Below the pieces are notes generated by a model. That model saw nothing but the letters and a program-made list of their open reading frames with translations. It did not search any database and was not told where the DNA came from. From NCBI RefSeq assembly GCF_003086295.3, contig NC_092050.1, positions 149,736,699 through 149,800,698 of the forward strand: a stretch of 64,000 nt of DNA, given 5' to 3'. The position numbers and the translations under genes are program-made. Origin of the DNA: Arachis hypogaea (taxonomy: Eukaryota; Streptophyta; Magnoliopsida; Fabales; Fabaceae). Positions 47,043 to 59,104 of the stretch are shown piece after piece. Position 1 is the first letter of the stretch, and each line of letters begins with the position of its first letter.

Positions 47043-48562
47043 TGTTGGAATAAATAATTTTATTAATTTAGATCCATATTGAATCACCAAAAATATCTCA
47101 TAATGCGGAAGCGTACCTTTACTCATAAGAGTCAGAAAATTGATGGAAGAATTTAGATCTTGTGGTTCTTTCGATCTTCCTCAACCAAAGCCTTCTGTAT
47201 TCCTAGGAGGCTGAACTGCAACTCTTTTGATGGGGAAAGAATAACAAAGGCGGCTTTGGCATATTGGGGACCGAAACCCTAAAGATATATTTATATTTGA
47301 GCATGACACCCATTAAACCCTAAGGAGTACTACACATACAAGTCTTTTTAACTTACAAGTCTTACAAGTTACTAGGCCTTTTAATGCATTATTCAACGTT
47401 TCCTATTTTCAAAGCGCTACACTCAAAACGGTTCTTCTTCCTCTTCCTCTTCCTCTTCCTCTTCCTCTTCCTCTTCTTCTTCTTCTTCTCTTCCTCTTCC
47501 TCTTCCTCTTCCTCTTCCTCTTCCTCTTCCTCTTCGTTTTTTTTTTCGATTTTCATAGTTTCTGAAATCAAGCTTTGAAATCGTTTTGAAGAAGAAGAAG
47601 CAGTAGAAGATGAGGAGAAAGAGAAAGAGTTCTGAATTATGCAACGAATTTTGGGTGTATTTCTTAAATACTTTGGGTGTATTTTTCGTAATCCTTTGGG
47701 TGTATTTCTGTAATCCTTTTGAAGATAATGGAATTTCAGAAATACACCCAAACGATTACAGAAGTACACTCAAAATGATTACAGAAATACACCCAAACGG
47801 TTACAGGAATTTACCCAAACGATTATAGAAATACACCCAAAGGATTACAGAAAATACACCCAAAGGATTTAAAGAAATACACCCAAAATTTGTTAAAATA
47901 CATCTTATGCATAATTCAGAACTCTTTCTCTTTCTCCTCCTCATCTTCTACTGCTTCTTCTTCTTCAAAAACGATTTCACCATGAAAAATTGAAAAAAAA
48001 AAGAAGATAAAACAGAGAGAAAGAACGTAAATGAAGAAGAAGAGGAAGACGATGAAGAAGAACGTGCAGAAACGAAAGAAAAGGAGAAGAAGAAGAGTAA
48101 GAGGAAGAAGAACGTGCAGCAAGAAGAAGAAGAAGAAGGAGAAAGAGAAGACAAGAAACGAAAGAAAAGAAGAAGGAGAAGACGAAGAGGAAGAAGAATG
48201 GTTCGAAGCGTGTTTTGAGCGTTAGTTTTAATTGAACTTGTAAGGCTTACAAGCCTTAATCGCTTGTATGCCAAGAATTACTCTTAAACCCTTAAACCCA
48301 AATAAAATAGTATCTAAAGCCCAAAATATAATATATCTAAAATCCAAAAAGATAATTATCTAAGGAACAAAAGATAATATCCGGTTTTATTCTCATTTAA
48401 TTCCAAATCAAAAGTAATAATGACTTATTCAATTTAACATTTATAACAATAAATGAGATCATCATTATATAAGTCATTTAATTTAAAATAACATAATTTG
48501 TGATTATAATTAATATATGTATTGCCCACAAATAAGTTAGGAAATTAAATAATTTCCTAACA
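47043..48562 (-). repeat. Copia 5' LTR, interrupted by a foldback element
   Basis: Same ends as the 552 bp 3' LTR, but 1,520 bp long because of the insert at 47,322-48,283. The LTR parts on both sides align with the 3' LTR. Confidence 0.92.
47322..48283. mobile_element. Foldback MULE-like element in the 5' LTR
   Basis: A 962 bp insert with the perfect 9 bp target duplication TTAAACCCT at 47,313-47,321 and 48,284-48,292. The ends are imperfect inverted repeats (GGAGTACTACACATACAAG against GAGTAATTCTTGGCATACAAG when reversed). Inside, a second inverted pair (about 47,580-47,660 against 47,885-47,975) flanks a series of GGGTGTATTTCTGTAATCC motifs, and a (CTTCCT)n/(CTT)n tract (about 47,428-47,535) faces a (GAAGAA)n tract (about 48,030-48,200). 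No transposase is seen; ORFs here are low-complexity. Confidence 0.85.
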
Positions 48563-50210
48563 TAACCATTTACTTTTAAGTTGTTGCCTTTATTTTGTTT
48601 GGTTTTTGGTCCATAAAAAAATTATTATGTATGTTTGAAATTTTTATAGAAATTTGTAAACGTCTTGTATTGGTCTCGTTTAAAAGTTTTATGTCATAGG
48701 GGATTATATTTATTTATCTTTTTCAATTAAAAAAATTGATTAAGAAAACTCATTTCATCAATGATATAACTAAAAAAAAATTATTTTCATTGGTTTTTTT
48801 AAATAAATATTTTTTTAAATACTTGTCAAAGATGCCAATTCAAATTTTCAATTTAATCTAGTTAAAGATGAAAAAACACAAAAAAAAAAAAATAAGAATT
48901 CAAAAGATAAGAAAAAGAGAGAGGAGAGAAGAAAGAATATTAGAATGAATAGAAGATAAAAGACACAGAGAAGGAAGAAAAAAAGAAAGAAAGAAAGAAG
49001 ATAAGAAACAGAATGAGGAAGAGATGATAGAAGATGATAAGTGATAAACAAAGAACATGAGATGATTTTTATTATATTTCTCTTTTTTTTTTGACATTAT
49101 CATGAAATTTACCCATTATTTGTAGAAGTACATCTACCCTGCATGTCCGCTATTTCTTTTTGTTCATCCTCTCCATGTCTTATTCGTTAAGATATGTACA
49201 AATGATGATCATTCAATGTCTTTTTTATTATTTTTTTATACTTTTTTTTTCATCTTTCAATTATTCAATTTGTCTAACATTTTTAGTAAGTTGAGCCAAG
49301 TCATGATATTGTTGATTATACAAGATTCTTTCTAATCCATTTGTAGCCATTTCGATTTCAGAATCTAATGGGAGTAAAGCATCTATTTCTCATACAAGTG
49401 AATCAAAATTAAACTCATTTGATTTTCATAATATCAGTGTTGTGGTAGCTTGTTGAATAGGTTCTTAAAATTGTTATCTTGTTTTTTATGTGATTTTTTG
49501 TGGTGTTATGAATTCTGTGACATGGGAGCCACTGTTATACATATATCGGTTTTTCTATTAAAGATTTAAAAAATTCTCGAGAGAGAAAAAGGGCTTATTT
49601 CACAAAGCAATTGTGTTGACCGATGACCATAAGTTTCTTACTTTTACTATTTGATTATGAGGCAGTTGAGTAAATGTTAGTTGTTTTTAATGTCATTTTG
49701 ATAAGAAATTGATTTGTTCTAAGAACTTATTATTGGTTTTTGGTTATCTCATCAACTACTTCCATTATAGAAAATTTTCAGTCTTAGATAGAAACAATGA
49801 TATGGTATAAATAGATGGTTAATGATAGCAGGACAAGGAGGCAATAACATTAGTTCAATGAACTGTTAAAGTTAAAATTGTAAAAAAAATTAAGGAGAAA
49901 TATTGATACACAAATTTCACTCATTAATCATTTAAATTTCAAATCAATAACATACTTCATATTTTAATTTGGTTCTCTTCCGAACAATATTATTTGCTAG
50001 TTTGAAGGCTGCCTTAGTTTTATAATTCTGCTTTGATGCCTAAAATATCATAAAGGATTGCAAAAGCTTGATGTTGGTCATCCAAGTTTAGAATTTATAA
50101 TGTAATGCGAATTTGGCTACATCATGATTTTTTATTCTTTTTGTACTACTTTTATGGTTTCTCCAGAAGATGCTGTGAATGAAGACGCAAATTCATCTAG
50201 TCTCAGCAAG
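48563..50210. other. Copy B flank between copia and hAT-like insertions
   Basis: Aligns with about 6,781-8,446 of copy A with many substitutions. It starts with the TAACC target duplication and ends with TCAGCAAG (50,203-50,210). AT-rich; a purine-rich tract lies at 48,865-49,045. No gene. Confidence 0.6.
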
Positions 50211-51470
50211 CAAGGTTGCGAAAACCGGATCGGTCATTAAACCGGTCAAGTAACTGGTTCAATAGTTCAATGGTTAACCGGGGTCGAACCGTGGTTGAAC
50301 CGGTTTAATTAAAAGGCTAGAAATTTGGTTTTAGAAGAGTGATCTTAACAATAGATAGTCTCAACGCATACAAGTTGTCTCTCAAATGTTGATACAGAAC
50401 ATCATCAAAACAAGTCTTAAGACACAAAATGCAAAAAAAAAAAAAAAGTTCTTCTTTCCAAGCTTACGTAGGGATGCCCTTGAGCTCTAACATTTCCTCC
50501 AAAAGCAACCAAATCCAAGATTCAACACTGCAGACTTCAAAAACCACCACAAACACTCAGATACAATGAGAATTGCTCTGAAATTACAAAAAACGCATGC
50601 TTCTAACGCTTCTTCCAGATCAAGATTCCACAAAACTCATGCTAGCTCAGCTCCAAATCCCTAGGATTCCAATTTTCACAACAGTAAGAAAGAAAAGATT
50701 TCTCATACTGACAACAGCAGGAATTCAAAAATTGAACTCTGCATTAAAAAAAATAAACAAGCAGATGAGCAGAAACCAATACCTGGCAGACAGATCAATG
50801 GAGTAGTGGGTGAATGAGAAGGAGAGGTAGATCTCAGATCTGGCCGCCGTGATAACGCTGGATCTCAGATCTGGGGAGCTGTAAACTTGCTGGCTACTGC
50901 TACTAATTGAGAGTTAGAGTCGAGGAGTTTACCGCCAACGACATTTAAGAAGCATGCAGGGACACTCGCCGCGGAGAACGGAGAGGCGAGCAGAGAGGCG
51001 ATTTTGGCAGCGAGCCGGCGACAGAGACGAAGAGGCGAGACGACAAGATGACCGACGTGCGACGGTAAAGTGGGCGACGCCAGCGACGGCGATGTTCCAC
51101 GATGAGGAGAAGAGGGTGAGTCGGTGAGAAGTAGCTGTTGGTGGGGGGTTGCTCGTCCGAGTTCTCTGATTGGGGTTAGGTTGTGTGAATTGTGAAAGTG
51201 AAGGGAGAGGGAGGCAGGGAGCCTTCTGCACTGACCGTATGGATTTTCTTTTTTTTTTTTTTGTCTGCGTAAAAAATGACGCCGTTTTAAGCAACCATAA
51301 AAAACCTGAACCTTTAAAAACCCGGTCGGTTTGCCCGGTTCATCGGTTAACCACCGATTTGATCGATTTTTTCACCAGTTTTTTTAGAACGGTTTTAAGT
51401 GTCAACTGGATCGGTCAGGTGACCGATTTTCGGTTGAATCAGCTGGTCCGATCCGGTTTTCAGAACCATG
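50211..51470. mobile_element. hAT-like non-autonomous element
   Basis: A 1,260 bp insert with terminal inverted repeats CAAGGTTGCGAAAACCGGA and (reversed right end) CATGGTTCTGAAAACCGGA. It is flanked by the perfect 8 bp target duplication TCAGCAAG (50,203-50,210; 51,471-51,478), as hAT elements make. Copy A has the single site at 8,439-8,446. The ends are rich in ACCGGTT motifs. The middle (about 50,800-51,240) is GC-rich with CGACG-type triplets and a repeated GATCTCAGATCTGG, unlike the surroundings. It may be a captured piece of a host gene's 5' region, but I recognise no protein. Confidence 0.88.
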
Positions 51471-52325
51471 TCAGCAAGTTTATTGTCAAAAATCAGCAAA
51501 ATTGTTAGCAACTATGAAAGTTTTGATACTGAAATTTCAAAAGAGTGTTAGTAAAATAATTTTTAACGGAACAAAAACATACGATGCTGTGATACTTGGT
51601 TGTTTTAGTTAGCATGAAAATTTAGAACCTAGAGGAAATTAAAAGTGGTGAAACCTTCATCAATGGAAGGACAAAATCACATTTTTGTTATGGTTATATG
51701 TTTGATCTATATAACAATGGAATAGGCTTGTAAAAGCAGAAAGATTTCATATTGCAGAATGCATGGCTGATAAAAATTGTTGCTCAACATCATCTATTTC
51801 TCGTTGTCGTAATTCCTTTCCCTTGTTTATTACTTAATTCAAATGGAAGTGACTATGACTCTATTATGTATACTCTATTGTCTATTAATTATATAAAATA
51901 AATATTTCAAAGAGTTAGAAGGTTAATTATGTCATTTAGAATAATCAAATAAACACCATTAAACAACAAAATTACAAATTATTACCAACAAAAAGTCTTT
52001 TAAGCTAGTTTGAAAACATTTACAAATAAAAAAATATTTACATATTCAACATTATATAGTCGACAAATAATCTAAATCCTATAATTATATTATATGTGAA
52101 CAACCTAACTTAATCTAGGTATTAATAGATTGAATAATAATATTCTTATACATAAACCATAATACAACATTAAAATTGTTCAAATAAAATAACAAAATTA
52201 AATGAAAAAATCACTAACCTCAGTCTAATATTAAATATTCTAATGTGTCATCTCTTATTCAATTTGTTGATATCCACTAAACACACCATAAAGGGGTCCT
52301 ATTACATAGAATAATCTTAAAAAAA
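51471..52325. other. End of copy B flank
   Basis: Aligns with 8,439-8,834, 9,886-10,051 and 11,478-12,370 of copy A and contains the empty sites of three A insertions (near 51,870, 52,000 and 52,307-52,315). No gene. Confidence 0.65.
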
Positions 52326-53355
52326 AAATCCAAAATTTTCTCAAACTTAAAACATTTTTATCCTTTTTCGGTTTTAATCTAGTTTGCAGCTTATATACAA
52401 AGGCATTCTTTATATATCTCGTTGATATTTTTTTGGGTTTTTAGATTTTTTAGGGGTGAAAAGTTCATTGGGTAAATGGTTAGGGACCGAAAATGACATT
52501 TATTCTATTTTTTTTATTAGAGATAAAGAGACTCGAACTCGCAACTTCTAAATGAATATTGGAAGACTATGTCATTTGAACTATAGTTCATTGACATATC
52601 TCATTGATACTTACCACGAGGAAAAAACTAAATTTTAATCTTATTTACAAATAAAATATATTTAAAATTTTTAACACATATCTCTTTAAAAAAGAGATTT
52701 ATTTCTTGAAAAAATGATAAATATGTCCTTAACCTTTTGATCTGCGGACATTTAAGTTCTCAAGGATTTGAAAATATATTTAAGTCACTAACCTTTTTAA
52801 AACTTAGACATATCGATTCCTCGTATTTACTTAGATCTATCAGACCCAACAGAAAAATTAAACGTGACTTTCGTTGTACTGAACCTGATTGATACGGATG
52901 CACATATAAAAGAGTTTTTAAAATGGAATAAATTAGACCCAGAGATGTGTCCAAATTTTAAAAAGGTCAGATAGTTAAATATTCACAAACCAAATTTTAA
53001 ATCCTTAAAGATTTAAATATCCACAAACCAAAAAAATTAGGGATCGATTTATCATTTTCTCTTATTTCTTTTCATGTCAGGGTGTATAGAAATTAGAAAG
53101 CAGTGTAATGCGGGATAGAATCGTAAATATCACTATATATATATATATATATAGTTGAAAAAAAAAAAATTAAAAAACACATTACTTTAACCCCTTGTGC
53201 ACACAACACACCCTCAGTTCCTCATATAAGCGTATCTCTAACCCGCTGTGCACACTTTCTAAAGCCTCTGCCTCTGTGATTCACCGTTCGCCTTCGACTC
53301 CTCTACGCCGGAGATCTTCTTTACTCCCTATTGTCGTTGCTTCTCCAATTAGGAC
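52326..53355. other. Spacer and upstream region of the proteasome gene
   Basis: No gene. At 52,500-52,600 a stretch with GACTCGAACTCGCAAC resembles a tRNA-derived B box but is too short to call a SINE. A MITE-like unit lies at 52,711-53,058. An (AT)n run at 53,134-53,152 and a pyrimidine-rich leader to 53,355 are the likely promoter and 5' UTR of PBB. Confidence 0.5.
52711..53058. mobile_element. MITE-like inverted-repeat unit upstream of PBB
   Basis: Ends AAAATGATAAATATGTCCTT and, reversed, AAAATGATAAATCGATCCCT form terminal inverted repeats of about 26 bp. The 348 bp between them is AT-rich and non-coding. No clear target duplication is visible, so the superfamily is open. Confidence 0.5.
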
Positions 53356-56300
53356 ATGGCTAAGACGTCCGTCGATCTTCCTCCGAAGGGGGGTTTCAGT
53401 TTCGATCTCTGCAGAAGGAATGATATGCTTCAGAAGAAGGGTCTTAAGCCTCAGTCTTTTCTAAAGACAGGAACTACCATAGTCGGTTTGATTTTCCAGG
53501 TGCCTTCTCATTTTTTTAAGTAGTCTTTTCATCTGTCCCTTAATTACTGTTATGTATTGTTTATTCGTGTTATTCTAGTTGGGGTTATTGGTCCATCACA
53601 ATTCATAAGTAGGGTATTTAGCAGAGATTTAGAAAAAAAAAATTGATTGCTTTCAACTCACGTTTGGAATTTTTCTCTTCATATCATTTCATGGACTCGT
53701 TCGTAGATGTGTAGAAACCTGTTAGTATGCTCAATGGTTCGTTTAGGTCAAACCTGTTGAGACTATAAGAATGTAAAGTACTATAGTCAAGATTTATGGA
53801 CTTAAGAGTCTGTGCTTGAATTGTTTATGATAGAGGATGGGATACGATATATCTTGAATTGTGTGATTCATCCCATTTAGTGAGAAAAGACTTGGTTTTT
53901 TCATTGTGAATTTCTATTTGTATAGCCTATTCTAATGTTGAAGTTCTCCACACAAATAAATTTGAACCAGGATGGTGTCATTCTTGGAGCAGATACAAGG
54001 GCCACTGAGGGACCCATAGTTGCTGATAAAAACTGTGAGAAAATTCATTATATGGCACCAAACATATATTGCTGTGGAGCAGGCACTGCTGCTGATACAG
54101 AGGCTGTAACTGGTATTTCATATTTGCTAAAACTGAATATTTCTCTTCTTTTTGTTACACCTGCATTTTTGGGCACATTTTAGTTGCAAGCACATGGTTT
54201 GGGGACTTTGATAAGTTCGGGTAAAGGATTGATATTAGACATGATGAATCACACCTACAAGCTTCGGATCTTGTTACAACTGTTATTTCATGCATCATGA
54301 ATTCATTACTTTTTTTTGGGTAAAAACGTTCATTACTATTTTAACAGCTTGGTTTTTCAATTGTGAACCACAACACCTGATGCAGCCATAATAATTTGCT
54401 AAACCTGCATTAGCCGTATCAGGCTGCCATTGTGGTCCACAATTTTATAGCCATTTCAATGTCAAAATTCAATCCATGTTATATTGTCTTTGTTTAGGTT
54501 TTGTTATGAATATCTTAGAACAACTCAGAATGAGATATTTGTTCTTGTGCTAGACATGGTTAGTTCACAGCTGCAATTGCATCGTTACCATACTGGTCGA
54601 GAATCAAGAGTTGTTACAGCACTGACCCTTCTAAAGAGACATCTTTTCAAGTTGAGTTTTGGATATTCTCTCAAGTTAACTTGCTCTCTGCATTAAACTC
54701 TTGTTCTTACTGACTGAACTTTTTGTCCAGTTACCAAGGTCATGTCTCAGCTGCATTAGTGCTTGGTGGGGTTGATGTCACTGGACCACATTTGCACACG
54801 GTTAGTTTGTTGCTAAAAGTTTTTATCTTCAATACTGAACTTTCTTTTTTAAATGGATATATGGTGTGATATTTCATGACTTCTGCTATATGGTTTTCAG
54901 ATATATCCACATGGATCAACTGACACGCTCCCATTTGCGACAATGGGTTCTGGTTCCCTTGCTGCAATGTCAGTATTTGAGTCTAAATTCAAGGAGGGCT
55001 TAACTGTAAGTGACCATGTTAAGGCTTTGAAATTTGTGACAAAAGGCAGCTTTACAACTTATTAACACATCTGCATTTGGTTATATTCTGATATGGAATT
55101 CTATTTATTTATAACTGGGCGTGGTTTGTTTTTCCATGACAAACTGAAACATTCATGAGATTTGAAGACCTGAACTGTTAATATCTTGAATATGAGAAAA
55201 CCCAAACCTGTTTGAAGAATGAAGAACTGAAGTGAACTGTTTATTATCCTCCAACTCTAGCTGTCATGGCCTCAGAAGCCCTCAGACTTCTCATTAGTCT
55301 TCGGCTCCAAAAAAAAAAAGTTGTTTGGACTATGTTTGCTAATCTGTTCCACTAAGAAGAGCACTCAGTTACGAAGCTTACGTGGAAGATTTTTGCTATT
55401 TGTTTTTATTTCCATAGACCTTGGCAGCCTTCGCTAGTTTCCTGGACCAACCAGCCTCAGTGTTACTACCCATGCAAAATTTTTTTAGGATTCTATTATC
55501 ACAGAAAATAGTTTCAAGTAATTAGTGTATTACAGGGTGAGGTATCCCTGCCCCTTCTTTTTTTATTGTTCATATACCATATCCAAAGAAACCTAGCTTC
55601 AGATACAATGAAGTTTTTACCCATAATTGTGGTTTTTAACTCTGCTAAAAATTTCATCAAATTTATGTTGCAATTTGCAAAGCTTTTAATTTAGTGAGCA
55701 TTTTCATGTTACAGAGGGACGAAGGAATAAAGATAGTATGTGAGGCAATACTTGCTGGTGTATTTAATGACTTGGGAAGTGGAAGTAATGTTGATGTTTG
55801 TGTAATAACCAAGGTAAAGCATCTTGATAATCTGCCATGAGTTGGTCTTTTTAGGGGAAATCTTCTTCTTTTTCCTTCTTCTTAAGTGCAAATTCTTATT
55901 TTATGCTGCACAGGGGAAGAAGGAGTATCTTAGGAACCACATGCAGCCAAATCCTCGAACTTATGTTAATCCAAAGGGCTTTACCTTCTCGAAAAAGACT
56001 GGTTAGTAGCAAACTTTACTAATTTATTCCTACAATAGAGAGCACCTAAATAATATTTTGTTTGCTGCCAGACTCTATATCTTGCAAACAAGTAATTGAC
56101 CGGTTTATATTCGCATTGCTTAATATATCACAATTTTGCAAATTTGGTAACAAATCTTTTTGGTACAAATCAAGAACCACTTGGGCGTTTGCTGGTTTTC
56201 CTGGAGGGCCTTGATTTGTCCTTCATACTGCAAACCCTTCTTTTCCTTTTTTCCCTCCTAAAATCAACTAAGAAACACACCTTAAGTGATTTGGGACAAT

Positions 56301-56574
56301 ACCCTTGCATGACAGTGTTTTAAATTATCAAGTAAAGTAAAATTCTTGCTGAGGTGTTTGAGCAGATACACTTGGATTGATAATCAGTGATTCAAAATGC
56401 TTCTTCTATGTGTTTCTACTTTCTATGAACCATGAGTTTATCCAATGTGATATTGATGATACATTATATCTGATTAGAATATTTATATCTGGTACAGAGG
56501 TTCTTGCAACAACGATTACCCCCCTGAAGGAGAAGGTGGAAGTGATTGAAGCAGGAGATGCCATGGAAGAGTAG
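53356..56574 (+). CDS. PBB: 20S proteasome subunit beta type-7 (beta2)
   Basis: The trypsin-like catalytic subunit of the 20S core particle, cutting after basic residues inside the beta ring in cytosol and nucleus. Eight exons with GT-AG introns: 53356-53499, 53971-54112, 54554-54650, 54731-54800, 54901-55005, 55715-55813, 55914-56001, 56498-56574. They add up to 822 bases, 273 aa plus stop, the length of the Arabidopsis PBB proteins. Residues 1-39 are the propeptide ([17 protein letters not shown]); cleavage at G39/T40 frees the catalytic Thr40 (TTIVG). Asp56 and Lys72, the usual partners of the Thr, are present ([16 protein letters not shown]). The frame continues without a break to the AMEE C-terminus. 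Exon 3/4 gives HLFNYQGH, where I recall HLFSYQGH. A GT donor after TTCAA is the only one that keeps the frame. All key residues are present, so it should be functional. Confidence 0.97.
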
Positions 56575-57109
56575 TATCATTTACTAAAATTAAATGTCAC
56601 TCTGGATTGGTCTGGAACTTAGACTAACAGAATGTTTTTCATATTTTATATCTCTACTTTTTTCGCGTTACTTTGACTTTGTATTTTCCCAACATTATTT
56701 TCATCATACTTCATCATTTGAAACAGTTGGGTTGAATGGTGAACGCACGTCTATTAAACAATGAATTTGATTAGCCGATGCAAATGTGTGTGTGCTAAGA
56801 TTAGCTATTTGGAACATAAAATTTGTTAACGACTTAATCATTATTAAATAATGATCGAGGTTAGGGGTAATGACATAGTAAGCAAGCAGTTCCTTTTTTT
56901 TTTTCTCTTTTTTTAAAAAAAGTGAATACAGGTATTATTTTTACTTCAATAATACTTTTAGATAATATTTCTTGCAAGTTCTATCAAACAATGAATTTCT
57001 CCTTCATCAAATTGATTCTTGCAAAGCTTAGGGCTAATCAATACTTATATGTACAAGTAAAAAGATTATGCATTAACCGTCCCCAAACACAAAAGAGGAT
57101 AGTTGGATT
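56575..57109. other. 3' spacer between PBB and the ERD7-like gene
   Basis: Convergent gene ends. It holds the probable 3' UTRs and poly-A signal regions of both genes. Nothing else seen. Confidence 0.6.
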
Positions 57110-59065
57110 TTAGTATCTAACACTTGGATTAGTCTTGGCAGCATTCCTCAGTGCTCCTTTTGTGGCTGCTGATGAAGCTGGATTAATGGCCTTCCGAATC
57201 TTAGCCACATTCCAAGCAGTGTTAGCAGCATGTCCTGCAGTTGCAAACACATGCTCTGTAGCCTCACCTGCTTCTTCTCCATACCTGTTTATCCATGGAT
57301 CCCACATCAAGTTATATGTGTATTTCTTGATAAGTAAGCAAGGAATATTTCTTAAATATTTTATTGCTTTAGTATATGCTAGGTAGTTTTTTATAATGAT
57401 TTGAAACTTTTATGAATGTCTATTGATTTAGAGTTAACAAATTAAATCCATAATAACATTGGTGTAAACACAAATAAGGAACTAAATTAAAATCTTAGTG
57501 TTCACTTATTAACCACTGTAATAGTGGGATGGCTTTTACCTATTGGAAACCATTCTGGTTGCAGCTTGGGAGGTGGCAGAAAGAGTCTGTTTTTCAGCAG
57601 CTTCAGCTGCTTCAAAAACTTTGTCTGCAACATTACAAGAAACCATAAATCAAATTGATGCTACTTATTCTTACAAATAAGAATGATGCTACTATGTTAT
57701 AGATAGTCTTAAAGGTAAAGTAATGTTTTATATTACTTACTGACTGCATCAAGGGAGGCCAACAAAACTTCTCCAGGAAGCATCCTGAGAAACGCTTGTC
57801 CAGGTTGCGATTTGATGACTGGTGCCATCACTGATCCACTCATTATTCCAACTCCATCAAGCACTGATTTGCTTAATTTTTCTGTCATATTCGACAGTTT
57901 TCTCACCCTATATTATTGCAAAGCAAAGGTAATATAATTAATTAGTCTCCTCACCATCTATGTTGTGTAAATGTTGAATGTAATGTTTTGAATACCGCTT
58001 AAGGTTTTCATTCATCTTCCCATTCTTTGTTCCATCATCAGACTTGATGCTCATGCCACCATTTCTCTTATCTCCACCACTGCTTAGGATGCTTTCTCCT
58101 CCTTTGTGGACCTGATTTTCAAGAAAATTATATCTACAAAATTAATGGCATATAAACTAAGTTTTTCTTTCTAGCAAGAAGAAACAAGTGTCTAGGGAGC
58201 AACTGTAGATTGGCTAGCTACAGTTCATAGTCCATGTTATCAATTTACAGTCTCAATATTGTAAGAACAAGAAATGTTATTCGAACATCTAAGAAGGGAT
58301 GTTAATCAGACATCCAACACGATTCAAGGGCGAAAACAAAAAATTTTATAGCAACTAATAATATTTGTAAACCTGGTTGGTGTAAGCATTACTGCACATG
58401 AAGATACCCTTAACAATCTGACCAGTCCCTCCAGCAATTGCCTTGGCAAGAAAGTGATTGTAATCTTCAACTTTTGGAGCAAACTCCTTCCAATCAAGAT
58501 CACCATTCTTCTCCTTACTCCATTTCAATCCAGAAAAGCAAGAGTGCTCCTTCAAAAAAGAATCCAGGGACTCCATACTCCCAAGGCACTGCTCCGGAAA
58601 TGTTACGCCATAGCTGAGGGGCTCACCACCATCTTTCACAGGCAAGGTGAATAGGTAATGAAGTGCATCCATCTTCACCACCGGCTCGTCTTTCGTCAAA
58701 GGCCACTGAAGTTCATTTCCAACCTATATTGCACAAATACAAGTATTGAACAATCTTATGAACGTATTGTGGTTGTTTTAGTACTTCTGTCGAAATTTAG
58801 GCACAGAGCTTACTCTTATGATGGTGGCTAGAGACACACTATCATCCATGATTTTGATGATCATAAACTGGCCTTGAGCCAGCTCAAGAGCTTCTCCTTC
58901 ATCCATCAGATGAACCCTGCATACTGGGATCTGCATCAAGATTTCATGTGTAAGGCCTTTGGTTTTAGGCCTTGATGAGAATTGTTCAGAATAACCTGAA
59001 GGAGTCATGGAGGTTTCTCTGGAATAAGGTTCTGGTTCATAAGATTTTGAGCCATTGCAACCCAT
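57110..59065 (-). CDS. ERD7-like senescence/dehydration-associated protein
   Basis: Member of the plant ERD7 family with a C-terminal senescence domain (PF06911), linked to stress-related lipid and membrane remodelling. Six exons on the minus strand: 59065-58814, 58723-58373, 58111-57996, 57907-57741, 57624-57540, 57284-57110; 1,146 bases, 381 aa plus stop, all GT-AG. The N-terminal half has [38 protein letters not shown] and [14 protein letters not shown]. The senescence domain follows: [54 protein letters not shown], and [16 protein letters not shown] near the end. I chose the Met at 59,065 because MGCNGS is an N-myristoylation/palmitoylation signal; an in-frame Met at 59,104 would bury it behind a Lys-rich stretch. 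A membrane-anchored form is therefore likely. A TATA-like TATATAAATATAT lies about 290 bases upstream, near 59,360 (inference). Confidence 0.93.
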
Positions 59066-59104
59066 CTTTGATTTTTGTGCTTTGTGTTTGTGTTTCTTGG
59101 TCAC

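Larger units (their letters stand above)
41566..48562 (-). mobile_element. Ty1/copia LTR retrotransposon, defective
   Basis: Bounded by LTRs TGTTGG...CCTAACA and the target duplication TAACC (41,561-41,565 and 48,563-48,567). Copy A has the empty site TAACC at 6,781-6,785. The element reads on the minus strand, so its 5' LTR is on the right. The domain order Gag, protease, integrase, reverse transcriptase, RNase H is the copia order. RT and RNase H carry deletions, so it cannot move by itself. By eye the two LTRs differ at roughly 15 positions in 550, so the insertion is not very recent. Confidence 0.95.
37455..52325. repeat. Duplicated flank, copy B
   Basis: Direct repeat of 2,025-12,370. 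Its first part, 37,511-about 40,480, is almost identical to copy A; the remainder is clearly more diverged. It differs by a 411 bp deletion at 37,510, a single copy of the 300 bp block duplicated in A, the copia insertion at 41,566-48,562 and the hAT-like insertion at 50,211-51,470. About 150 bp near 40,760-40,920 are missing from A. Similarity ends near 52,325. Confidence 0.9.

Noticed and set aside
47389..48274. ORFs with poly-Glu, poly-Ser or poly-Phe runs
   Set aside because: They translate CTTCCT and GAAGAA tracts within a foldback element.
50929..51294. 121 aa minus-strand ORF in the hAT-like element
   Set aside because: No recognisable protein and no exon structure; kept only as part of a possible captured segment.
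52500..52600. tRNA-like GACTCGAACTCGCAAC stretch
   Set aside because: There is no cloverleaf and no A box at the right distance; at most a worn SINE end.
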